From positions 1 to 9,968 of the forward strand of contig JACADX010000433.1 in NCBI GenBank assembly GCA_013389125.1: DNA of 9,968 nucleotides, read 5' to 3'. Under the pieces are notes generated by a model. That model was not told the DNA's origin, did not search any database, and saw only the letters and a list, made by a program, of their open reading frames with translations. A program made the translations under genes and the position numbers. Source of the stretch: Parvularculaceae bacterium. GTDB taxonomy: Bacteria; Pseudomonadota; Alphaproteobacteria; Caulobacterales; Parvularculaceae. Below are positions 5,340 to 9,968 of this stretch, one piece after another. Numbering within the stretch: the stretch's first letter is position 1; every line of letters starts with the position of its first letter.

Positions 5340-6287
5340 ATGGCGAAACAAGGCTTCAAGCTGGCGGCGGCGCAGGCCGCGCCGATCCTTTTCGACAAGG
5401 CCGCGTCAACCGAAAAAGCCTGCGCGCTCATATCCGAAGCCGCGGTCAACGGCGCGGATATTGTCGCCTTTGGGGAAGCCTGGCTGCCCGGCTACCCCTT
5501 CTGGGTCGAGGGCGCCGTGCAGGACCTCACCTGGGAGGCGAGCGCCGCCTATCTTGAGAATGCGGTCATCATCGGCGGCGCGGAAACGCAGGCGCTCTGC
5601 GAGGCCGCGCGCGCCGGCGGCGTCGACGTCGTGATCGGCGTCGCCGAAAAGGATCCGCTGACGCACGGCGCCGCCTATTGCGCCGCCCTTGCGATCAGCC
5701 GCGAGGGCGAGATCCTCGGCCGTCACCGCAAGCTGAAGCCGACGCACGCCGAGCGGATCATCTGGGGCGACGGCGACGCAGTCGGCCTCAAGGCGCATGC
5801 GCGCGATTATGCGAAGATCAGCGCGCTCAACTGCTGGGAGCATCAAATGATGCTGCCCGGTTACGCGCTCGCCGCGCAGGGAACGCAGGTCCACTGCGCG
5901 CTCTGGCCGGGCTGGGAGAAAATTCCGCGCAAGGAGGAATATTGCTGGGCGCGCCAACATCTGCTCTCGCGCGCCTTTGCAAGCCAGGCGGCCGCCTATG
6001 TCGTCTGCGTCGCCGGCGTCCGGCTTGCGAGGCACATACCCGATCGATGGAAGCCGCTCGGCGTCTGGGAGCATACCGGCCAGTCCGTCATCATCGATCC
6101 GCGCGGCGAAATCATCGCCGGGCCGATCGACGGCGAGGGAATTCTTTACGCGGAAGGCTCGCTCGACGTCGTGCGCGCCGCCAAAGCCGCCTGCGACATT
6201 GCGGGCCATTATTCGCGGCCCGACATCTTCCGCCTTCTCGTCGACGACCGGCCGCGGCCTGCGGCGGAATTCGCGAGCGAATGCTGA
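5340..6287 (+). CDS. Nitrilase (nitrilase-superfamily branch 1, carbon-nitrogen hydrolase)
   Basis: This encodes 315 aa from the ATG at 5340, in the usual nitrilase range. The catalytic triad is complete: E46 in 'VAFGEAWLPGYPFW', K131 in 'GRHRKLKPTHAER', and nucleophile C165 in 'ALNCWEHQMML'. The Lys and Cys numbers coincide with those known for Rhodococcus J1 nitrilase (K131, C165), and the NCWE and RKLKPTHxER signatures separate true nitrilases from amidases and carbamoylases. The expected reaction is hydrolysis of an organic nitrile to a carboxylic acid and ammonia in the cytoplasm, usually in helical oligomers. Whether it prefers aliphatic, aryl-acetonitrile or cyano substrates cannot be told. 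It has no same-strand partner: the neighbour upstream diverges and the glycosyltransferase converges with only 5 bp between stops. It is not in the Nit1C cluster context (no radical SAM, GNAT or AIR synthase genes beside it). Bradyrhizobium-like mandelonitrile nitrilases are a plausible comparison. Confidence 0.93.
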   Translation: MAKQGFKLAAAQAAPILFDKAASTEKACALISEAAVNGADIVAFGEAWLPGYPFWVEGAVQDLTWEASAAYLENAVIIGGAETQALCEAARAGGVDVVIGVAEKDPLTHGAAYCAALAISREGEILGRHRKLKPTHAERIIWGDGDAVGLKAHARDYAKISALNCWEHQMMLPGYALAAQGTQVHCALWPGWEKIPRKEEYCWARQHLLSRAFASQAAAYVVCVAGVRLARHIPDRWKPLGVWEHTGQSVIIDPRGEIIAGPIDGEGILYAEGSLDVVRAAKAACDIAGHYSRPDIFRLLVDDRPRPAAEFASEC

Positions 6288-6292
6288 ACGGA

Positions 6293-7495
6293 TCAGGCGC
6301 TTGCTGTCGCGATCAGGCGGTCGATCGCGGCGTCAAGCCGCGCAAGCTGCGCCGGCCATTGATAATCGGCGACGATGCGCGAACGCCCGGCGGCGCCGAT
6401 CGTTGCGGCGGCGCCGCTGTCGTCAAGGAGACGTACGACCTCGCGCGCGAATGATTCGGGCGCCGCGACGGCGATCGCCTCCCTGCCCATCGCCGCGTCG
6501 ATCCCTTCAAGCCCCGCCGGCGTCGTGACGACCGGTTTGCCCATCGCCATCGCCTCAAGCACCTTGTTCTGGACGCCCCGCGCGATCCGCATCGGCGCGA
6601 CGACAACGCCCGCGCCGGCGACATAGGGACGGACGTCATCGACCCGCCCCGTGACCTTAACCCCGTCTCGACCGTCAAGGGCGGCGACTTCGCGCGCGGG
6701 ATTGGAGCCGACGACGGCGAAGGTCGCGCCATCGCGTTCGGCGCGGATGAGGGGCCAGATTTCCCGCGCGAACCAGCAGACGGCGTCGACATTCGCCCAG
6801 TAGTCCATCGCGCCGACGAAAACGACGTCGAAACGCTCCGTCGACATATCGGCCGGCTTGAAATAGCCGACATCGACGCCGTTGCCGAACCAGTAGACTT
6901 GCTTCTCGGCGCCGTCGCGATTGCCGAGAAGGTCCGCCTCTTCCTCGCTCACCGCGAACGCGGCTTCCGCCCAGTTGATGATCGATGTTTCCGCCTTGGC
7001 GAGGAGCTTTCCCTCTCGCGCGTAAACGGCGCCCATCGGCCACCCCTTGCGCCGCCCGTACTCCGCCCATTTCGCGCTGTCGGCGTCGCAAAGGTCGATG
7101 ATCCGCGGCGCGCCGGCCCATTTTTCAAGGTACTGCGCCATCGACGACGAGAAGGCGATTTCAACCGCCGGCGAACGGGCCCGCGCCGCGGCGACGGCCG
7201 CCTTCATCCGGGCGTCGCGATAATAGGGCATCGTTAGCGGCTCGCCGGTCAAAAGGCCGACGGAGCTTCTAAGCGTCGCGCGGCGCCGGTCGAGAGGCAC
7301 GAGCGCGACGCTTTCGCAAACGCCGCGCAGACGATCCTCGTGCTGAAAGTCCGCCGCATCGTCGACAAATGCGCAAAGGTGAACTCGAAATCTCGCGGCG
7401 AGATGCTCTAGCGTTCGCCAGGACCGGATCTTGTCGCCCTTGTTGGGCGGATAGGGAATTCGGTGCGCGAGATAGAGCGCTGACGGCGCGGTCAT
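6293..7495 (-). CDS. XrtA/PEP-CTERM-associated glycosyltransferase (TIGR03087 type, GT-B fold)
   Basis: This encodes 400 aa, the normal size. The N-terminal signature 'HRIPYPPNKGDKIRSW' (11-26) is distinctive of the PEP-CTERM/EpsH1-associated sugar transferases (TIGR03087). Residues 1-190 form the acceptor half. Residues 220-390 form the nucleotide-sugar half, with 'VFVGAMDYWANVDAV' (225-239), 'VTGRVDDVRPYV' (281-292) and 'RIARGVQNKVLEAMAMGKPVVTT' spread over 303-325, where E314 matches the conserved donor-binding Glu of GT4-like enzymes. It should transfer a sugar to a growing lipid-linked exopolysaccharide unit on the cytoplasmic side of the membrane. The ATG overlaps the FemAB stop in ATGA (7492-7495), indicating translational coupling. 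It is the last gene of the visible operon; its stop lies 5 bp from the convergent nitrilase stop, and no terminator is seen between them. Donor and linkage are unknown. Confidence 0.93.
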   Translation of the reverse strand: MTAPSALYLAHRIPYPPNKGDKIRSWRTLEHLAARFRVHLCAFVDDAADFQHEDRLRGVCESVALVPLDRRRATLRSSVGLLTGEPLTMPYYRDARMKAAVAAARARSPAVEIAFSSSMAQYLEKWAGAPRIIDLCDADSAKWAEYGRRKGWPMGAVYAREGKLLAKAETSIINWAEAAFAVSEEEADLLGNRDGAEKQVYWFGNGVDVGYFKPADMSTERFDVVFVGAMDYWANVDAVCWFAREIWPLIRAERDGATFAVVGSNPAREVAALDGRDGVKVTGRVDDVRPYVAGAGVVVAPMRIARGVQNKVLEAMAMGKPVVTTPAGLEGIDAAMGREAIAVAAPESFAREVVRLLDDSGAAATIGAAGRSRIVADYQWPAQLARLDAAIDRLIATASA

Positions 7496-8547
7496 GGAAA
7501 GTTCCGCGCAACGATCGGCCCGAGGAAATTCGCGACGGGAAGCGGCAGCTTTCGCCAGAGCGCGACAAGCCGCTCGAATTTCGGATTGTTGGGATTGACG
7601 TTCGGTAATTCCTTGGCGGTCACAAGCGCGACATGATAGACGAGAGGCGTCGGCTCAAATCCCCAGTAAGTCTTCGTGTCGTAATGCGTCGAGCCGACCT
7701 TGCTGCGCCCAAAGTCGAAGATCCTGATCCCGCGCTCGACCGCGCGCCGCATCAGCGTGTAGTAGAGATAATCGTATGCCTTGATCTCGCGCGCCTTCGC
7801 ATCCGCCCCGATGTAATAGGGCATGACGCGGTCCTTGCGCCAGAATGAAAAGAGGCCGGCGATCGGCTCGCCGTGGTGTTCGACGAGCGCGATATCGACA
7901 TCCTCGCCGAAATTGACTTTTAGAGCCGTCAGGAACTTTTTCGGCATAATCGGCGTTCCGAGATTGCGGACCGCCGGCGCATAGACCTTGTAGAAATCGC
8001 CGACGCGCCGGCTAGTTCGGAACGAATTTTCATTCGGCTCGTCAATCCGGAGCGCCTTCTTGACTTCGGCGCGGCGGTTGCGCGGAAGCCATTGCCGGAT
8101 CGCTTCGGGGTCGGCGGGCATCTCTTTCTCGAAGGACGCGTAAACGCCGGCCTTTTCCTGGTAGCCCTCGCCGGGCGGCGGGCCGCCGCGAAGCTCGACA
8201 TATTTCACGTGGTTTCGTCGACCGAGTTCAAGAGCGCGGGCGCCGAGCGCCCTCGCGGCTTCCTCGTCATCAGCGACAATACCGCCGCCGACCGCGAACG
8301 CCGTCGAAATCAGCGATCTGCCAAGCAGCGGCGAGGCGACAAGGGTCAGCGGCAGGATGCCGACGATCGCGCCCCCCCTTCGCGCCATGAGATTGAACTG
8401 CCGATAGCCGTAGGCGGCGGCGACCGCATCGAGCCAGCGCAGATCATGGAACAGCGTCGCGCCCTTGCGCGTTTCGAGATAACGGGCCCACTCTCCGCGC
8501 GCCGTCTCGGAAAGCGTTTCGACCAGGACCGGCGCCGTTAGCGTCAC
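7492..8547 (-). CDS. FemAB family protein, XrtA/PEP-CTERM system-associated (GNAT-like acyl/aminoacyl transferase)
   Basis: This encodes 351 aa from a GTG start at 8547 that overlaps the deacetylase stop as GTGA, matching the usual length of FemAB proteins in XrtA loci (TIGR03019 type). Two tandem GNAT folds are expected. The N-terminal one includes 'GATLFHDLRWLDAVAAAYGY' (29-48), 'IVGILPLTLV' (61-70) and 'AVGGGIVADDEEAARALG' (85-102). The C-terminal acetyltransferase-6 half has 'RNRRAEVKKALR' (156-167), 'FGEDVDIALVEHHGEPIAG', 'YYIGAD' and the signature 'FDFGRSKVGSTHYDTKTYWGF' around 277-297. FemAB relatives add amino acids to peptidoglycan using aminoacyl-tRNA; in exopolysaccharide loci the substrate is unproven and may be the polysaccharide or its lipid carrier. 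A longer open frame reaches 8829 but that extension is low-complexity Arg-rich sequence inside the deacetylase gene and is not used. Family call is strong; the exact reaction is unknown. Confidence 0.92.
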   Translation of the reverse strand: MTLTAPVLVETLSETARGEWARYLETRKGATLFHDLRWLDAVAAAYGYRQFNLMARRGGAIVGILPLTLVASPLLGRSLISTAFAVGGGIVADDEEAARALGARALELGRRNHVKYVELRGGPPPGEGYQEKAGVYASFEKEMPADPEAIRQWLPRNRRAEVKKALRIDEPNENSFRTSRRVGDFYKVYAPAVRNLGTPIMPKKFLTALKVNFGEDVDIALVEHHGEPIAGLFSFWRKDRVMPYYIGADAKAREIKAYDYLYYTLMRRAVERGIRIFDFGRSKVGSTHYDTKTYWGFEPTPLVYHVALVTAKELPNVNPNNPKFERLVALWRKLPLPVANFLGPIVARNFP

Positions 8548-9431
8548 GCGGCCGCGTCCTTGGTTGCGCGAAGTCCGAGCGCGTCGTCGATGCGGCCCCA
8601 CGAAAAGTCCGAAAGCAGCCGATCGAGCTTTGGCTCCATTCGTGCAAGATTGACATAATGCCTCAGCTTCGCTTTCGCGGAAGCGTTTTCGATGCGCGGC
8701 TGATCGGCGTCGATCTCCCAGGGGTGAAAATAGAAGATCGTCGGCCCGTCGATCGTCGCGGCCGCCCGCCGGATAAGCGCCGCCGACACAGCGTAGGGCG
8801 TCGCGCGGAACCAGCCGCCGCCCGCGCATGAAATCCGGCGGCCGAACAACTCGGCGGTCGCCACCGGCGCTTCAACGATCCCGCCGCTTCGGAACGGCGA
8901 CCGCGGCGCGTTGGGGTCGCCATAATGATCGTGGGCGATCGGATGGCTGCTCGACGAGTAAAGATGGCCTGTCTCGGCGAGGATTTCATGCGCCCAGGGA
9001 GTCCTGTCGTCGATCGAGAAACCCGCCGCGCGATAGCCGGCGACGGCGCTGCCGCCGATGTCCTCGAGGATGCGCTTCGTCTTTAAAACGTCGGCGCGAA
9101 ACGCCGCCGGCGACTGATCGAACGCCTTCGCATGATCATAGCCGTGGCTCGCGAGTTCATGGCCGCGCGCGACGATCTCGCGGACGAGCGCAGGGGCCCG
9201 TTCCGCGATCCAGCCGAGCGTGAAAAACGTCGCCTTCGCGCCGCGCCGGTCGAGAAGATCGAGGACGCGCCGCGCAGCGCCTTCGACGCGAAGCTCGAAG
9301 CCGTCCCACGCTGCGCGGGCAATGACGTCGGAAAACGCCCAGACCTGGAAATAGTCCTCGACGTCGACGGACATCGCGAAGCGCGCCCCCGGGGCCGCCT
9401 TCGACGCGGACAAAGCTTTCGATCCCGACAT
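8544..9431 (-). CDS. XrtA system polysaccharide deacetylase (NodB/CE4 family with DUF3473)
   Basis: This encodes 295 aa with CE4 (NodB) motifs in order: 'AMSVDVEDYFQV' (19-30), which is the XrtA-type form of motif 1; 'ATFFTLGW' (67-74); 'HELASHGYDH' (91-100) with metal ligands H96 and H100; 'AGYRAAGFSID' (131-141) carrying the conserved Arg; and 'IFYFHPWEID' (232-241) with H236. The C-terminal part with 'GGGWFR' (204-209) fits DUF3473, typical of TIGR03006 proteins of PEP-CTERM loci. It should remove N- or O-acetyl groups from the exopolysaccharide or its precursor; no signal peptide is evident, so it may act cytoplasmically or be membrane-associated. An AGGG Shine-Dalgarno lies five bases before the ATG, and 19 bp separate it from the unknown coiled-coil gene upstream. 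Its TGA overlaps the FemAB GTG. Motif order and completeness argue for an active enzyme. Confidence 0.94.
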   Translation of the reverse strand: MSGSKALSASKAAPGARFAMSVDVEDYFQVWAFSDVIARAAWDGFELRVEGAARRVLDLLDRRGAKATFFTLGWIAERAPALVREIVARGHELASHGYDHAKAFDQSPAAFRADVLKTKRILEDIGGSAVAGYRAAGFSIDDRTPWAHEILAETGHLYSSSSHPIAHDHYGDPNAPRSPFRSGGIVEAPVATAELFGRRISCAGGGWFRATPYAVSAALIRRAAATIDGPTIFYFHPWEIDADQPRIENASAKAKLRHYVNLARMEPKLDRLLSDFSWGRIDDALGLRATKDAAA

Positions 9432-9450
9432 TGAAGCCCTGCGTCGGCGC

Positions 9451-9968
9451 CTAGCGCCAGGCGTTCTGGAATTCCGTGAGGAGACTTTCGGCGCGGTCGA
9501 GGCTTTCGGCGATCTTGACGCGGCGCTTGCGCCGGCGCCGGTCGATCTCCGTCAGCTGCCGGCGCAGGCGCGTAACGCTGTCATGCGCGCGACGGAGCTC
9601 TTCGCGCGTGTCGTTGATTGACATAACGATTGAATGCTTCCAGCCGGCGGCGCCTTCGATTTCGGTCGCCGCTTGCTCATTCTCGTCCGCCTTCTCGGCG
9701 GCGGCCTCCGCGGCGTCTGGGACTTCGCGGTACTCGGCGTCTTCGACATCATCGGCGCCCTTGCGCGACGGCCGGGCGGCGGCGATTGCGTCGGCGACCT
9801 CATCGAGCGTCGCCGGCCTTGGCGGCGCCGGCGCCTCTTCTATTGGTTGCGGCGCGGCCGGGCGCATGGAAGGCGCAGGCGCCGCGACGTTCGCCGTGTT
9901 CTTGGCGGCGCGAAGGCGATCAAAAACGCTCAACGGCGCAGGCTGCGCTTCCCTCGCCTCTTGAGGCT
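9451..9968 (-). CDS. Unknown acidic/Pro-Ala-rich coiled-coil protein at the head of the XrtA block, 5' end outside the window
   Basis: I do not recognise this family. The frame runs from the right window edge to a TAG at 9451-9453, with no in-frame stop to the edge (PQEAREAQPAPLSVFDRL...). A TTG at 9931-9933 could start a 160-aa protein, but it has no Shine-Dalgarno, so the gene probably continues upstream. From that TTG, residues 13-42 are Pro/Ala-rich and flexible; 43-55 may be a short helix (LDEVADAIAAARP); 60-94 are strongly acidic (DDVEDAEYREVPDAAEAAAE); and 97-158 form a long, highly charged helix (INDTREELRRAHDSV...LRRQLTEIDRRRRKRRVKIAESLDRAESLL) likely to be a coiled coil. There is no membrane segment. 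It lies 19 bp upstream of the deacetylase on the same strand, so it is very probably cotranscribed with the exopolysaccharide genes. It could be a scaffold or regulator, or the C-terminal tail of a larger XrtA-locus protein. Confidence 0.75.
   Translation of the reverse strand, partial: PQEAREAQPAPLSVFDRLRAAKNTANVAAPAPSMRPAAPQPIEEAPAPPRPATLDEVADAIAAARPSRKGADDVEDAEYREVPDAAEAAAEKADENEQAATEIEGAAGWKHSIVMSINDTREELRRAHDSVTRLRRQLTEIDRRRRKRRVKIAESLDRAESLLTEFQNAWR

Noticed and set aside
5406..6209. Long minus-strand open frame opposite the nitrilase
   Set aside because: The sense strand encodes a complete nitrilase with its catalytic triad; the antisense product shows no recognisable fold.
8548..8829. 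N-terminal extension of the FemAB gene to an ATG at 8829
   Set aside because: It would overlap the deacetylase by almost 300 bases with low-complexity sequence. The GTG at 8547 gives the family length and a GTGA coupling.

Overview
The window is GC-rich, densely coded bacterial DNA. Gene content and codon choice suggest an alphaproteobacterium, probably in the order Hyphomicrobiales; the genus cannot be fixed from this sequence. It holds ten protein genes, two of them cut by the window edges. There are no RNA genes, insertion sequences or CRISPR arrays, and no stretch without a gene longer than about 260 bases.

Left part (1-4557): a LysR-type regulator missing its N-terminus (+) converges on and overlaps an MFS transporter (-). 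Next, a small exported cupin (-) diverges from a peroxiredoxin-like CxxC protein (+). The roughly 260-bp divergent region between them contains two clear dyads: a 15-bp operator-like one and a 14-bp-stem palindrome inside a larger 59-bp repeat structure. The peroxiredoxin-like gene converges on a complete second LysR regulator (-). The two LysR proteins look like relatives of the same broad type. Both keep a Cys near the place of the OxyR peroxide-sensing Cys, but lack its partner.

Middle (4558-6287): an unrecognised 153-aa four-helix membrane protein (-) is followed by a textbook intrinsic terminator. It diverges from a complete nitrilase (+) whose Glu-Lys-Cys triad is intact.

Right part (6293-9968, all -): four tightly packed genes. 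Read in the direction of transcription they are: an unknown Pro/Ala-rich, acidic, coiled-coil protein that continues beyond the window; an XrtA-type polysaccharide deacetylase; a FemAB-type GNAT protein; and a TIGR03087-type glycosyltransferase. The last three are hallmark members of the exosortase A (XrtA)/PEP-CTERM exopolysaccharide loci. They are joined by 4-base GTGA and ATGA stop/start overlaps, so they are very probably one translationally coupled operon for making and modifying an extracellular polysaccharide. Exosortase, chain-length/kinase genes and PEP-CTERM substrates are not in the window.

All three convergent junctions are 6 bp or less apart or overlapping, with no room for intergenic terminators. 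The clearest new-biology leads are the unknown coiled-coil protein at the head of the XrtA block, the orphan tetraspan protein, the cupin lacking its Glu ligand, and the structured cupin/peroxiredoxin intergenic region.
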